Counted from the stretch's first letter, positions 52,988 through 62,609 are shown. The stretch: DNA of 64,000 nt from an uncultured Sphingomonas sp. (GCF_913062585.1 NZ_CAJXWX010000004.1:1-64000), one strand, 5' to 3'. A program made the numbers and translations. The notes: generated by a model from the letters alone, not told the origin.

Positions 52988-54250
52988 TCAAGTGTCTGCC
53001 AATATGAGACAGTCCAACGCGGTGAGGAGCGCCCGGCGCGCCGTTTCGATCCGGTCGATGAGGGCGGGGTCGCCTATGGCGGTCGGGTCGATCGCCTCGG
53101 GCCAATGCGCCTCGACGACTGCGGCGATCCGGTCGAGCCGGGCATGGTCGACCAGAAAGCGTTGGTCGATACTTGCCGGGTCGGCAACGACGCGCAAGCG
53201 CAGACAGGCCGGGCCGCCGCCATTGGCCATGGATTCGCGGACGTCGACCACCTCCAGCCGCCGGATTGGGCCGTTGCCGGCGACATGGTCCTGTAGCCAG
53301 GAAAAGACGGCGGCGTTGTCCTGTGCCTCCTGGGGCACGATCAGCGTCGGCTCGCCGCCGGGCGGGGTCACCAGCTGGGCATTGAACAGGTAGGACGCGA
53401 TGGCGTCCTGCAGGCTGACGCGGGCGGCGGGCACCTCGACGATCTCGACATCCGGCATCAGCGTCCGGAGGTCGGCGTAGAAGGTGTCGCGATCGGCAAA
53501 GGCCTGTTCGTGCGCGAACAGGACGCGCTCATTGGCGACGGCGACCACGTCGTTGTGAAAGGCGCCCGCCGCGATCGCCGCGTCCGACTGGCGGACGAAC
53601 AGTATGCGGTCGGGGGACAGGCGATGCGCGCGGGCGACCGCCTCGCACGCCTCCCGGTGCTGGCGTGCGGGGAAGGGCCCGCCGCCCTCGCCATAGACGA
53701 ACACCTCGACGCCGGGATGGTCATGGCCGCTGCACAGTCGCATGTGATTGGCCGCGCCCTCGTCGCCGAACGGAGCCGGGACCGGCGGGTGAACGATAAA
53801 GGCCGGGTCGGCGAAGATCAGCCTGAGCTGTGCCAGCGTCGCGGGCCATTCATGGCTGCGATGCGGCATGGTCAGCAAATTGGCGACGGTCAGGTAGCAG
53901 CGGCCGTCGCGCGTATCGGGCGCGGGCGAGACGGTTGCGGCATTGGCCGCCCACATGGCGGAAGCGGACAGCGCCTGCGCCTTCAGGACGGACGAAGCGG
54001 CATCGTAATCGGTTGCCAGCCGCTTCAGCCAGCCATGGTCGGGGCGGGCATGCGGCAGCAGGATCCCCTGTACCAGCCCCAGGTCCAGGTTCGCGCGCAC
54101 CTTGGCGATCCCCTGAAGCGCGGCCGCCTTGGGGTGGGAGGTCCTGCCCGCATTGCGGGTGGCGGCGAGGTTGCCGTGGCTCAGCCCGGCATAATTATGG
54201 CTCGGGCCGATGATGCCGTCGAAGTTGATCTCTCTCAGCATGATGGTCAC
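52988..54250 (-). CDS. astB: N-succinylarginine dihydrolase
   Basis: A 420-residue enzyme of the arginine succinyltransferase pathway. It turns N2-succinylarginine into succinylornithine, releasing 2 NH3 and CO2. The family opening REINFDGIIGPSHNYAGLSHGN and the pentein-fold blocks FVRQSDAAIAAGAFHNDVVAVAN and ESMANGGGPACLRLR are clear. The start is the GTG at 54250, overlapping astA by GTGA, or the ATG at 54241. AstC, AstD and AstE are not in the window. Confidence 0.95.
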   Translation of the reverse strand: MTIMLREINFDGIIGPSHNYAGLSHGNLAATRNAGRTSHPKAAALQGIAKVRANLDLGLVQGILLPHARPDHGWLKRLATDYDAASSVLKAQALSASAMWAANAATVSPAPDTRDGRCYLTVANLLTMPHRSHEWPATLAQLRLIFADPAFIVHPPVPAPFGDEGAANHMRLCSGHDHPGVEVFVYGEGGGPFPARQHREACEAVARAHRLSPDRILFVRQSDAAIAAGAFHNDVVAVANERVLFAHEQAFADRDTFYADLRTLMPDVEIVEVPAARVSLQDAIASYLFNAQLVTPPGGEPTLIVPQEAQDNAAVFSWLQDHVAGNGPIRRLEVVDVRESMANGGGPACLRLRVVADPASIDQRFLVDHARLDRIAAVVEAHWPEAIDPTAIGDPALIDRIETARRALLTALDCLILADT

Positions 54251-55266
54251 CGGTCGATATGCAGGGCGGTATCGCCGACGGTCAGGTCGAGCGTGCGGGC
54301 GGTCTCTTCGGACAGGATGACGCCGCCGTCCGCGTCACGGATCTCGGCCAGTGCGCAGCGGAAGTCGGCCAGCCGCCCCGCCGCGACCAGCGCCTCGCGT
54401 CCCGGCAGCGCGTCGATACCGACGATGACACTTTCGCGCGCATCGCGGATGGTGCGCACCTGATCGGTCCGCGCCGTCATGGTCGGGCCGCCGTCGAAAA
54501 TGTCGATATAATGCTCGAAGGCGAAGCCCTCATTCTCCAGCATCCGCATTGCCGCACGGCCGGACGGATGCGGCAGGCCGATCGCGGCGCGCGCCGTCTC
54601 GGTCAGCATCGCGGTATAGATGGGATGCTTGGGCATCAGGTCGGCGATGAACTGGTGGCCATGGATCGCATTGAACTGGTCGGCTTCCTGAAAATTCATG
54701 CCGAAGAAGCGGCCCGCCAGACCGTCCCAGAAGGGCGATCCCCCGGCCTCGTCGATCACCCCGCGCAGCTCGGCCAGCACCCGGTCGGCAAAGCGTGTCC
54801 GATTGGCGCGCATGAACAGGTAGCGGCTACGGGCGAGCAGCAGGCCCAGTCCCCCGGCGCGTTCGCCTGGGTGGAGGAACAGGCCGCCGACCTCGCTCGC
54901 CCCCTCCAGATCGGTGGTCAGCGACAGCATCTCGGCGCGGAACGTGCGGTCCAGCTCGCGGCTATGCTGGGTCAGCGTGCCGATGCGATAGCTGTAGAAG
55001 GGATGTTTCTGCCCGACATGCGTGAAGATCTGGCAGGTCCCGCGCACTTCGCCGGTCGCGCGGTCCTCCAGCATCAGGACGAACAGCTCGTCGCGAATGC
55101 CGCCGTCCGCCTCTCGGGCAAAGGCATCATGGCTGCGCGCCAGCTTGGCGGTGAGCGACCGGCGGTCGGGGGGCAGGTTGGTGAAGCCGCCGCCGGTCAG
55201 CTTGGCCATTTCATACAGGTGGCGAAGGTCGCTATCGACGGCGGGGCGGATGCAAAAGCTGCTCAT
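54247..55266 (-). CDS. astA: Arginine N-succinyltransferase
   Basis: A 339-residue GNAT-fold enzyme that transfers succinyl from succinyl-CoA to arginine, the first step of the AST pathway. It begins FCIRPAVDSDLRHLYEMAKLTGGGFTNLP, and contains EVGGLFLHPGERAGGLGLLLARSRYLF (CoA-binding region) and FFGMNFQEADQF, all typical. The start is the ATG at 55266, overlapping the upstream M20 hydrolase gene by ATGA. It is co-transcribed with astB. Confidence 0.95.
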   Translation of the reverse strand: MSSFCIRPAVDSDLRHLYEMAKLTGGGFTNLPPDRRSLTAKLARSHDAFAREADGGIRDELFVLMLEDRATGEVRGTCQIFTHVGQKHPFYSYRIGTLTQHSRELDRTFRAEMLSLTTDLEGASEVGGLFLHPGERAGGLGLLLARSRYLFMRANRTRFADRVLAELRGVIDEAGGSPFWDGLAGRFFGMNFQEADQFNAIHGHQFIADLMPKHPIYTAMLTETARAAIGLPHPSGRAAMRMLENEGFAFEHYIDIFDGGPTMTARTDQVRTIRDARESVIVGIDALPGREALVAAGRLADFRCALAEIRDADGGVILSEETARTLDLTVGDTALHIDR

Positions 55267-56465
55267 GCGGCACCGATGATGCGCAGGATGGTCAGCGTCG
55301 ACAAGCCCGCGCGCTCGGCCAGGCTGTCGATCAGCATAAATTCGTCCGACGAGTGGATCGCGCCGCCCCGCACCCCCATGGTGTCGACCACCGGCACGCC
55401 CGCTGCCGCGATATTGTTGCCGTCGCACACGCCGCCCGTCGCCCGCCATCCGATGCTAAGGCCCAGATCGGCGCCCGCGCTGCGCACCGTTTCGAATAGG
55501 ACTGCTGCGCCATCGTCGATGGGCTTGGGCGGGCGGTTGAAGCTGCCATGGACCGCCACGGTCACGTCATGCTCGGCGGCGATCCGCTCGGCGATGGCCT
55601 TCATCGCGGTGCCGGTCCGCTCGATCGCGGCCAGCGCGCGGGGGCGGAAATTGATGTGCAGTATCGCCAGGTCGGGCACGACATTGTTCGGCCCGCCGCC
55701 GTCGATCCGTGCCGGGTTCACGGTGATGTCCTCGGCCGCGAGCCGGTTCAGCTCCAGCGTGATGCGGGCAGCCGCGACGATGGCGTTACGGCCCTCCTCG
55801 GGATTGCGGCCCGCATGGGCGCTGCGCCCGCGCACGACGATGGTGAAATTGCCGGTGCCCCCGCGTGCGCCCGCCAGCGTGCCGTCTGGCAGCGCGGGCT
55901 CATAGGTCAGCGCCGCGACCTTGCCGCTGGCACACCGGGCGATCAGCGCGGCGGACGAGGCGGAACCGGTTTCCTCGTCCGAGTTGATGAGGACGTCGTA
56001 ACCGAACCGCCCCGCCGCCGGGCTCGCCTCCACGGCGGTCAAGGCGGCGAGGAGTACGGCCAGGCCGCCCTTCATGTCCGCCACGCCGGGGCCGCCCAAC
56101 CGGTTGTCGTCGATCCGCGTCACCGTCTGAAAGACATGGTCGGCCGGATAGACGGTATCCATATGCCCCGTGAACAGCATCCGGACGGGGGCGTCCGGGC
56201 GGACCGAGAGGTGCAGGTGGCGGCCATGGGCCAGCGGCGCGGGATGGCCGTCCGCGCCGATACGCTCGACGGGATCGGGTTCGATCAGGTGCAGGTCGCC
56301 CGGCAGCGTCCCGAACGCCTCGGCCAGCCGATCCGCCATCACGGCCAGCCCGGCAAGATTGCGGGTCCCGCTGTTGATCGCGGCCCATTCCTCGACCAGC
56401 GGCAACATCGGGTAAGCGGCGGCGGACGCGACGGCGTCCCGCTCGAGGGGGTTCAGTCTCTCCAT
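55263..56465 (-). CDS. M20 family metallohydrolase, first gene of the ast operon
   Basis: A 400-residue zinc amidohydrolase of the M20/CPG2 group. Metal ligands are visible: His in TGHMDTVYP, Asp in GGPGVADMKGGL, Glu-Glu in INSDEETGS and a C-terminal His in AIHSSDEF. The dimerisation insert lies at residues about 210-310. It overlaps astA by ATGA. Because M20 enzymes cleave N-acyl amino acids, it may replace AstE and cleave N-succinylglutamate; this is inferred from position only. Confidence 0.9.
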   Translation of the reverse strand: MERLNPLERDAVASAAAYPMLPLVEEWAAINSGTRNLAGLAVMADRLAEAFGTLPGDLHLIEPDPVERIGADGHPAPLAHGRHLHLSVRPDAPVRMLFTGHMDTVYPADHVFQTVTRIDDNRLGGPGVADMKGGLAVLLAALTAVEASPAAGRFGYDVLINSDEETGSASSAALIARCASGKVAALTYEPALPDGTLAGARGGTGNFTIVVRGRSAHAGRNPEEGRNAIVAAARITLELNRLAAEDITVNPARIDGGGPNNVVPDLAILHINFRPRALAAIERTGTAMKAIAERIAAEHDVTVAVHGSFNRPPKPIDDGAAVLFETVRSAGADLGLSIGWRATGGVCDGNNIAAAGVPVVDTMGVRGGAIHSSDEFMLIDSLAERAGLSTLTILRIIGAA

Positions 56466-56515
56466 CGCGGCAACCTAGGCCAAGGATGGCGCCGAGGTGA
56501 ACCCCGTGGCCGAAA

Positions 56516-57439
56516 TTAGAAGCTGTAGACCACCGAGGCGCGGCCGGTCGTGTCCGTCGTCCGGCGGCCGATGGGCGGCTCGCTTTCATATTGGACATTG
56601 TAGGACAAGGCGGCGGACAAGGGTCCGAACAGCTTCGCGTTCAGCGCCGAATTGGTGCTGACGGTGCTGTTGAACCGCTGAAGATAGGCCGAGGCATTCT
56701 GGTTGAACGACAAAGCCGGGGTCAGCTTCCACACGAAGTTCAGATTGCCGCGCGCCGCCAGCGCGCTCTCCACGCGCGCATCGGTGAACTCGGTGTGCCG
56801 GAACGCTGGCCCCAGTTCGATGTCCAGCGTCATGCGCGGCTTGCGGATCGCGCTATAGCCTGCACCGGCCGAAGCCGAGAAACGGTTGAAATAACCGAGG
56901 AACTTGTCGCTTTCATACTGCGCCGCGCCATAGACATAGTTGTTGGCGCTGAGCTTGTAGTTCGGTTCGTAGGACGCGACATAATGTTCGCGGCTGGTGA
57001 CGTTGAAACTCTCCTGATAATCGCCCTGCAGGTGCAGCTTGTGCCGCCATTGCAGGCCCTCGCGCGTCAGGTCGATGACGCCGGTCAGGCCGATATTCTG
57101 GCTGTTGCCGGTGGTCGCGAACCCGCCCAGCTCGGCGCGGCCATGCCACAGGTCGAAAAAGGTCGCTTCGCGGATGGTCCGGCTGCGGCTGGCGGTCTTT
57201 TCGTCGCGCCAGACATCGGCCATCGCGTCGATCGCATCGGCGGCGTCGGGCACGGCGTTGCGGGCATATTTGACGACCGTCGTGATCTCGGTCTCGTTGC
57301 CGCTGGCGATCGCGGCCTCCAGCATCGCGCGAATCGGGGGCGGGATGCGCGCGGGATCGGGATCGTTCTGCTGGGCGGCGGGCGCGGTGTTGGCGAGCAG
57401 GCCCAGCGCCAGCGGGATCAGGAGCAACCGCGTCTTCAT
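56516..57439 (-). CDS. DUF481 family exported protein (outer-membrane beta-barrel type)
   Basis: A 307-residue protein with a signal peptide (about 1-22, ending PAAQ). The start ATG at 57439 is preferred over longer frames. The mature N-terminal 70 residues are helical. A DUF481 region (ELGGFATTGNSQNIGLTGVIDL...) of repeated strands follows, and the protein ends in aromatic VVYSF, as in outer-membrane barrels. The function is unknown; homologues are called putative salt-induced outer-membrane proteins. Confidence 0.88.
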   Translation of the reverse strand: MKTRLLLIPLALGLLANTAPAAQQNDPDPARIPPPIRAMLEAAIASGNETEITTVVKYARNAVPDAADAIDAMADVWRDEKTASRSRTIREATFFDLWHGRAELGGFATTGNSQNIGLTGVIDLTREGLQWRHKLHLQGDYQESFNVTSREHYVASYEPNYKLSANNYVYGAAQYESDKFLGYFNRFSASAGAGYSAIRKPRMTLDIELGPAFRHTEFTDARVESALAARGNLNFVWKLTPALSFNQNASAYLQRFNSTVSTNSALNAKLFGPLSAALSYNVQYESEPPIGRRTTDTTGRASVVYSF

Positions 57440-57450
57440 GACCCCCAGCC

Positions 57451-57972
57451 TTAGGCCCTGGCGTCGCCATGGGAAACCGCATGATCGCCATGCGGTGCGG
57501 CGAAATGCTCCGCGAAGACGACCAGCAGTTCCTCGTACAGCGCCTTTTTGAACGGCACGATCATCGCAGGCAGCGTCTCCGGCTCGGACCAGCGCCAGGC
57601 GCGGAATTCGGGATGCTCGGTGTCGATGCGGATGTCGCCATCCTCGCCCAGGAAGCGGTAGAGGAACCAGGCCTGACGCTGGCCGCGCCACTTGCCCTTC
57701 CATACCTTGCCGATCAAATCCTCGGGCAGGTCGTAGGTCAGCTCGCGCGGGGCGCGGGCGATCAGCTCTACCTTGTCGGCGGTGACGCCGGTTTCCTCGA
57801 ATAGTTCGCGCAGGCCCGCCGCATCGGCCTCCTCGCCCGGATCGATCCCGCCCTGCGGCAACTGCCAGGCCTCCAGCGTCGAATCGATCCGCTGGCCGAC
57901 AAAGACGCGGCCGTCGCGGTTCATCAGGATGACGCCCGCGCAGGGGCGATAGGGAAGGTCGGTCATCGTCAT
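57451..57972 (-). CDS. rppH: RNA pyrophosphohydrolase (Nudix)
   Basis: A 173-residue Nudix hydrolase that removes pyrophosphate from 5'-triphosphate RNA and so starts mRNA decay. The opening PYRPCAGVILMNRDGRVFVGQR and WQLPQGGIDPGEE followed by REL-EETG make the full Nudix box near residues 42-64 (GxxxxxExxxxxxxREUxEExGU). Alphaproteobacterial RppH features such as YDLPED and KWRGQRQAWFL are present. The start overlaps the stop of the upstream alpha/beta hydrolase gene by ATGA. Confidence 0.95.
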   Translation of the reverse strand: MTMTDLPYRPCAGVILMNRDGRVFVGQRIDSTLEAWQLPQGGIDPGEEADAAGLRELFEETGVTADKVELIARAPRELTYDLPEDLIGKVWKGKWRGQRQAWFLYRFLGEDGDIRIDTEHPEFRAWRWSEPETLPAMIVPFKKALYEELLVVFAEHFAAPHGDHAVSHGDARA

Positions 57973-58943
57973 TGTCCCATCGGGCTTGCCGCTCCCGCCT
58001 CGGCGATCATGGCCTTCAACGCAAGCAGGAATGCGTCCAGGTCCGCCGCGCCGGAGGGGATCGCCTTGCGCAGTGTCGCAAAGCCATGGATCGTGCCGCG
58101 CGCCTCGCGGAACGTGACCGGGACGCCCGCGCGGGCAAGCGCGGCGGCATAGGCGCGGCCTTGATCGCGGATCGGATCGCACTCGGCGGTCATGATGACG
58201 GCGGGCGGCATGGCGTTCAGCTCGGCGCGCATGGGGGCGGCGCGGACGTCGCTCAGATCGGCGGCATAGCAGGCGACGAACCAGTCGAGCATCGCGCGGG
58301 TCAGGAAATGACCCTCGGCGAAATCGCGCAGCGACGGGTGCGCGCGTGCCATGTCGGCGGCCGGATAGAGCAGCGCCTGCGCGATCACCGGCACCGCGGC
58401 GGGCCGCTCGCGCAAGGTCAGCGCGGTGACGGTGGCGAGCGTTCCCCCCGCGCTGTCGCCCGCCACGATCAGCGCGGTGGTACCCGGCTGTCCGGCCAGC
58501 CAGCGCGCCGCCGCTTCGCAGTCCTCGGGCGCGGCGGGCCAGGGGTGCTCCGGGGCCAGCCTATAGTCGATCGACACCACGGGCAGGTCGAGCGACCGCG
58601 CCATCTCGGCGGCGAGCGGGGCATGGGTGTCGATGTCGCCGATCACGAAACCGCCGCCGTGGAAGAACAGCACGACCGGTCCCGGTGCGCGTTCCGCGCG
58701 CGGGTCGAACAGCCGGGCGGCGATCGCGCCCGCCGGCCCGTTGATGGTGAAGTTCCGGTCGGTGCCCAGCGGCCCGATCGGCGGATCGGTCAGGTCGCGG
58801 GCGGCACGCATCATCGCGCGGGCCGCCTGGGGCCCCAGTTCCTGCTGGGGCGGTCCTGGCAGGCGGTTATAATAGCCGAGGAAGCGGGCGACATCGGCGC
58901 GCAACTCGGGCAGCGGGGCCGGGGCCCTCCTATCGCGGGTCAT
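57969..58943 (-). CDS. Alpha/beta hydrolase (HSL-like, GDXG carboxylesterase)
   Basis: A 324-residue esterase of the hormone-sensitive lipase group. The oxyanion motif is FFHGGGFVIGD (HGGG) near residues 93-103, and the nucleophile elbow is GDSAGG near residue 158. The catalytic Asp is in AECDPIRDQG and the His in IHGFA. Substrate is probably a short acyl ester. It is co-transcribed with rppH (ATGA overlap) and divergent from the HDAC-like gene. Confidence 0.9.
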   Translation of the reverse strand: MTRDRRAPAPLPELRADVARFLGYYNRLPGPPQQELGPQAARAMMRAARDLTDPPIGPLGTDRNFTINGPAGAIAARLFDPRAERAPGPVVLFFHGGGFVIGDIDTHAPLAAEMARSLDLPVVSIDYRLAPEHPWPAAPEDCEAAARWLAGQPGTTALIVAGDSAGGTLATVTALTLRERPAAVPVIAQALLYPAADMARAHPSLRDFAEGHFLTRAMLDWFVACYAADLSDVRAAPMRAELNAMPPAVIMTAECDPIRDQGRAYAAALARAGVPVTFREARGTIHGFATLRKAIPSGAADLDAFLLALKAMIAEAGAASPMGQ

Positions 58944-58962
58944 GGCTTCCTAACTAGGGCGC

Positions 58963-59901
58963 ATGATCCATGTCGTCCATCACCCCGCCTATGTCACCGA
59001 GGCCCCGGCGCGCTCCACCTATCGCTGGGGAAAGAACGGTGCGATCCGCGATCTGCTGCGGGCGCGGGGCGATGCGGTCACATGGACCGAGCCCGAGCTG
59101 ATCCCGCGCGGATGGCTGGAGGCGGTGCACGATCCGGACTATGTCGCCGAGGTTCTGGAGGCGCGGGTGCCGCCGGAAAAGACGCGGCGGACGGGCTTTC
59201 CGATTACCGAACAGGTGGCCTATCGCGCGCAGGCGGTGCCGGGGGGTACCTGGACCGCGGCGATGCTGGCCCTGGACCATGGCTTTGCAGCCAACACGGC
59301 CGGGGGCAGCCATCATGCGCTCGCCAATACCGGCGCGGGTTACTGCGTGTTCAACGACCTGGCGGTGACCGCCGTGCGGCTGGTGGAGCAGGGCACGGTG
59401 GCGCGGGTCGCGATCGTCGATTGCGACGTCCATCAGGGCGACGGCACGGCCGCGCTGACCGCCGGGCGCAGCGATATCGTCACCTATTCGATCCATGCCG
59501 AGAAGAATTTCCCGGCACGCAAGGCACGCTCGACATTGGACGTGGGCTTGCCGGACGGGGTGGATGACGAGGGCTATGTCGCCCAGTTGAAAGCGACGCT
59601 GGTGCCCTTCCTCGACGATCATCGGCCCGACATGATCCTGTATCAGGCGGGAGTCGATCCGTTCGTCGAGGATCGGCTGGGGCGGCTGTCCCTGACACAG
59701 GAAGGGCTGATCGCTCGTGAAAATCTGATAGCCGATATCGCGCTGGCAAGGGGGCTGCCGCTCGCGAGTACGGTCGGCGGCGGCTATGGCGATGACGTCA
59801 TGGCGATCGCCGAGCGGCATGTGACCGCGATCCTGACCCTGGGCAAACGATTGAGTGAGCGGGAACCGGCCGGGGGGAACCAGAACATGATCGAAACGTA
59901 G
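58963..59901 (+). CDS. Histone deacetylase family protein (acetylpolyamine amidohydrolase-like)
   Basis: A 312-residue zinc deacetylase of the arginase/deacetylase fold. The catalytic His pair 117-118 is in GGSHHAL. Zinc ligands are Asp155 and His157 (DCDVHQGDG) and Asp232 (YQAGVDPF), and TVGGGY closes the site. Bacterial members deacetylate polyamines, acetoin-related compounds or proteins. It sits eight bases before the photolyase and is probably in the same transcript. Confidence 0.93.
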   Translation: MIHVVHHPAYVTEAPARSTYRWGKNGAIRDLLRARGDAVTWTEPELIPRGWLEAVHDPDYVAEVLEARVPPEKTRRTGFPITEQVAYRAQAVPGGTWTAAMLALDHGFAANTAGGSHHALANTGAGYCVFNDLAVTAVRLVEQGTVARVAIVDCDVHQGDGTAALTAGRSDIVTYSIHAEKNFPARKARSTLDVGLPDGVDDEGYVAQLKATLVPFLDDHRPDMILYQAGVDPFVEDRLGRLSLTQEGLIARENLIADIALARGLPLASTVGGGYGDDVMAIAERHVTAILTLGKRLSEREPAGGNQNMIET

Positions 59902-59908
59902 CGCGTGC

Positions 59909-61276
59909 ATGACTTCCCCGCACATCGTCTGGTTTCGCCAGGATCTTCGCCTTCATGACCAACCCGCGCTTCTGGCAGCCGCGCAGGCAGGGGCGGTCAT
60001 CCCGCTCTACATCCTGGACGACGAGACACCGGGCGACTGGCGGATGGGCGCGGCGCAGCGTTGGTGGCTGCATCACAGCCTGACGTCGCTGGGCAACGAC
60101 CTGACGGATCAAGGCAGCCGCCTGATCCTGCGGCGCGGCAAGGCCGTCGATGTCTTGCGGGCCATGATGGAGGAGACGGGGGCGGAGACGATCCACGCGA
60201 TCCGGCATTACGAACCCTGGTGGCGCTTGGCCGAGCAGGAATTGGGCGATCGCCTGTGTCTCCACGACGGCAATCACCTCGCCCGTCCGGAGCTGGTGAC
60301 GACGGGAAGCGGCAGTCAGTTCCGCATCTATTCCGCCTTTTGGAAGGGGTTGCAGGGCCACATGCCGCCCGAGCATCCGCTAGACCCGCCGGGCAAGCTG
60401 TCCGCGCCCGCCCAGTGGCCGGAGAGCGAAACACTGGCCGACTGGGCGCTGCTGCCGACCAAGCCCGACTGGTCAACGGGCTTTGCGAAGGACTGGACGC
60501 CCGGCGAAACGGCGGCGCGGGAGCGGATGGCGGATTTCGGCGACAAGGCGGTGGCCTATGACACGGCGCGCAATATGCCGTCGGAGGAAGGCAGCTCGCG
60601 CCTGTCGCCCCATCTCCACTTCGGCGAGGTCTCGGTCCGGGCCGTGTGGTACTCGCTGAACCGGCGCGGCGATACCGAGACGTTCCGCAAGGAGCTGGCG
60701 TGGCGCGACTTCACGTCCGGGGTGGTGATGGCGATGCCGGACTATGCGGATCGCAACGGCCGGGAGGCCTTCGATACGATGCCGTGGCGAACGGGTGCCG
60801 AGGCGAAGGCGGACCTGAAGGCATGGCAGACGGGCCGCACCGGTTATCCGATCGTGGATGCGGGGATGCGCCAGCTATGGGCGACGGGCTGGATGCACAA
60901 CCGCGTGCGGATGATCGCGGCGTCCTTCCTGATCAAGCATCTGCTGATCGACTGGCGCGAGGGCGAGCGCTGGTTCTGGGACTGTCTGGTCGATGCCGAT
61001 TACGGGAATAATGCGGTCAACTGGCAATGGGTCGCGGGGACCGGCATCGATTCGAACATGTTCGGGCGGATCATGGCACCGCTCAGCCAGTCGGAGAAGT
61101 TCGACGCGGGCGACTATATCCGGGAATGGGTGCCGGAGTTGAAGGATCTGTCGGACGCGGCGATCCATGATCCGGAGGAGGCCGGACGTCGACCCGAGGG
61201 TTATCCGGCCAACATCATCGGGCACCGCGAGGGGCGGGAGCGGGCGCTGGCGGCGGCGAAGCGGATACGGGGATAG
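59909..61276 (+). CDS. phrB: Deoxyribodipyrimidine photo-lyase (cryptochrome/photolyase family)
   Basis: A 455-residue FAD enzyme that repairs UV-induced cyclobutane pyrimidine dimers with blue light. The N-terminal antenna domain begins IVWFRQDLRLHDQPAL. The C-terminal FAD domain contains GRTGYPIVDAGMRQLWATGWMHNRVRM, WDCLVDADYGNNAVNWQWVAGTGIDSNMF and SEKFDAGDYIREWVPEL, matching class I CPD photolyases. It has an inverted repeat just downstream and faces the aroK-aroB-DUF2256 operon. Confidence 0.95.
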   Translation: MTSPHIVWFRQDLRLHDQPALLAAAQAGAVIPLYILDDETPGDWRMGAAQRWWLHHSLTSLGNDLTDQGSRLILRRGKAVDVLRAMMEETGAETIHAIRHYEPWWRLAEQELGDRLCLHDGNHLARPELVTTGSGSQFRIYSAFWKGLQGHMPPEHPLDPPGKLSAPAQWPESETLADWALLPTKPDWSTGFAKDWTPGETAARERMADFGDKAVAYDTARNMPSEEGSSRLSPHLHFGEVSVRAVWYSLNRRGDTETFRKELAWRDFTSGVVMAMPDYADRNGREAFDTMPWRTGAEAKADLKAWQTGRTGYPIVDAGMRQLWATGWMHNRVRMIAASFLIKHLLIDWREGERWFWDCLVDADYGNNAVNWQWVAGTGIDSNMFGRIMAPLSQSEKFDAGDYIREWVPELKDLSDAAIHDPEEAGRRPEGYPANIIGHREGRERALAAAKRIRG

Positions 61277-61284
61277 GGCTTCCC

Positions 61285-61359
61285 TTGGCCTTCGACTTCG
61301 CTCAGGCTGAACGGGTTTCAGAAAAACCTCCGTTCAGCCTGAGCGAAGTCGAAGGCCAC
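61285..61359. repeat. Sphingomonad-type inverted repeat, copy 4
   Basis: Arms 61285-61314 and 61330-61359 of the same 30-base inverted repeat as at 30317, 38291 and 42510, here with a short 15-base spacer. It fills the gap between convergent photolyase and DUF2256 genes. Confidence 0.85.
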
Positions 61360-61368
61360 GCGAAAACC

Positions 61369-61509
61369 TCACCGCTTCTTCCGACACGCATCCGAACAGT
61401 AAACGACCTGCTCCCAATCCCGCGCCCATTTCTTGCGCCAGGTGAAGGGCCGCCCGCAGGCCGGGCAGGTCTTGCTCGGCAGATCCCGCTTGGCGACCCC
61501 GTTAGGCAT
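61369..61509 (-). CDS. DUF2256 small zinc-ribbon protein
   Basis: A 46-residue protein. Two CxxC-like pairs are visible (CPACGRPF and CSDACRKK), with the conserved [21 protein letters not shown] in between. The ATG overlaps the aroB stop, so it is translated from the aroK-aroB transcript. DUF2256 proteins are recurrent neighbours of photolyases; here the photolyase is convergent across a repeat. Function unknown. Confidence 0.85.
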   Translation of the reverse strand: MPNGVAKRDLPSKTCPACGRPFTWRKKWARDWEQVVYCSDACRKKR

Positions 61510-62609
61510 CAGCGCGGTTCCGCATCCAGGAAGGTCGTGACGTCGGCCAGGTCGACCGTCTTGTCGAGATAGGTCCGGCCGATCCCGCGGGCGAGCAGGA
61601 AGGGCAGGGTGCCCGCCGCCATCTTCTTGTCGTGCTTCATATGCTCGACCAACGTCGAAGACGGCGCATGAATCCTGGCGGCGGCCAGGCCATCGGGCAG
61701 ACCGACCGCACGCAGATGCGCGGCGACCCGTTCGGCCTCCTGTCCTTCGCAAAGCCCCATCCGCACCGAATAGCGGAAGGCGAGCGCGCAGCCCGCCGCG
61801 ACGCCTTCGCCATGGAGCAACCGGTCGGAGAAACCGGCCTCGGCCTCCAGCGCGTGGCCGAACGTATGGCCGAGGTTCAGCAGCGCGCGGATACCGTTGG
61901 TCTCATGCTCGTCCGCCGCGACGATCCGCGCCTTGGCCGCGACCGAATGGGCGATGGCATAGACCCGCGCTTGCGGATCGCCCGCCAGCAGGGCAGCGGC
62001 ATTGCCCTCGCACCATTCGAAAAAGGCGAAGTCGTCGATCAGGCCGTATTTGACGACCTCGGCATAACCGGCGCGCACCTGGCGCGCGGGCAGCGTGTCG
62101 AGCACGTCGGGGTCGATCAGGACCATGGCGGGCTGGTGGAACGCGCCGATCAGGTTCTTGCCCGCCGAGGTATTGATCGCAGTCTTGCCGCCCACCGACG
62201 AATCGACTTGCGACAACAGCGTTGTCGGGATCTGCACGAAGCGACAGCCGCGCTTTACGATCGAACAGGCGAAACCGACCAGATCGCCGATCACCCCGCC
62301 GCCCAGCGCGATGACATGGTCCGCCCGCTCGATCCCCAGTTCGAGCAGCCGGTCGCAGACATGCTCCAGCATCGACCAGCTCTTGGTCTTCTCGCCTGGC
62401 GGCAGGATGATCGCCTCACTCTCGACACCCGCCGCGCGCAGGGACGCCTGAAGCACGTCCAGATGCGGCCGGACATGCTCGTCGGTCACGATCGCCATGC
62501 GCCGCCCGCGTGACAGCGGCGCCAGGAACTCGGCGGCGCGGGGCAGCAACCCGCCTTCGATATGGATGGGATAGCTGCGGTCGCCCAGCGACACGGTGAC
62601 GGTCTTCAT
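61509..62609 (-). CDS. aroB: 3-dehydroquinate synthase
   Basis: A 366-residue NAD+/metal-dependent enzyme that turns DAHP into 3-dehydroquinate, the second shikimate step. Visible blocks are [51 protein letters not shown] and [11 protein letters not shown] (metal-binding His). Length is normal. Its start overlaps the aroK stop by ATGA, and its stop overlaps the DUF2256 start. Confidence 0.97.
   Translation of the reverse strand: MKTVTVSLGDRSYPIHIEGGLLPRAAEFLAPLSRGRRMAIVTDEHVRPHLDVLQASLRAAGVESEAIILPPGEKTKSWSMLEHVCDRLLELGIERADHVIALGGGVIGDLVGFACSIVKRGCRFVQIPTTLLSQVDSSVGGKTAINTSAGKNLIGAFHQPAMVLIDPDVLDTLPARQVRAGYAEVVKYGLIDDFAFFEWCEGNAAALLAGDPQARVYAIAHSVAAKARIVAADEHETNGIRALLNLGHTFGHALEAEAGFSDRLLHGEGVAAGCALAFRYSVRMGLCEGQEAERVAAHLRAVGLPDGLAAARIHAPSSTLVEHMKHDKKMAAGTLPFLLARGIGRTYLDKTVDLADVTTFLDAEPR

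Noticed and set aside
30317-61359. The four inverted repeats as a CRISPR array
   Set aside because: They are thousands of bases apart, are themselves palindromic pairs, and have no cas genes or regular spacers.
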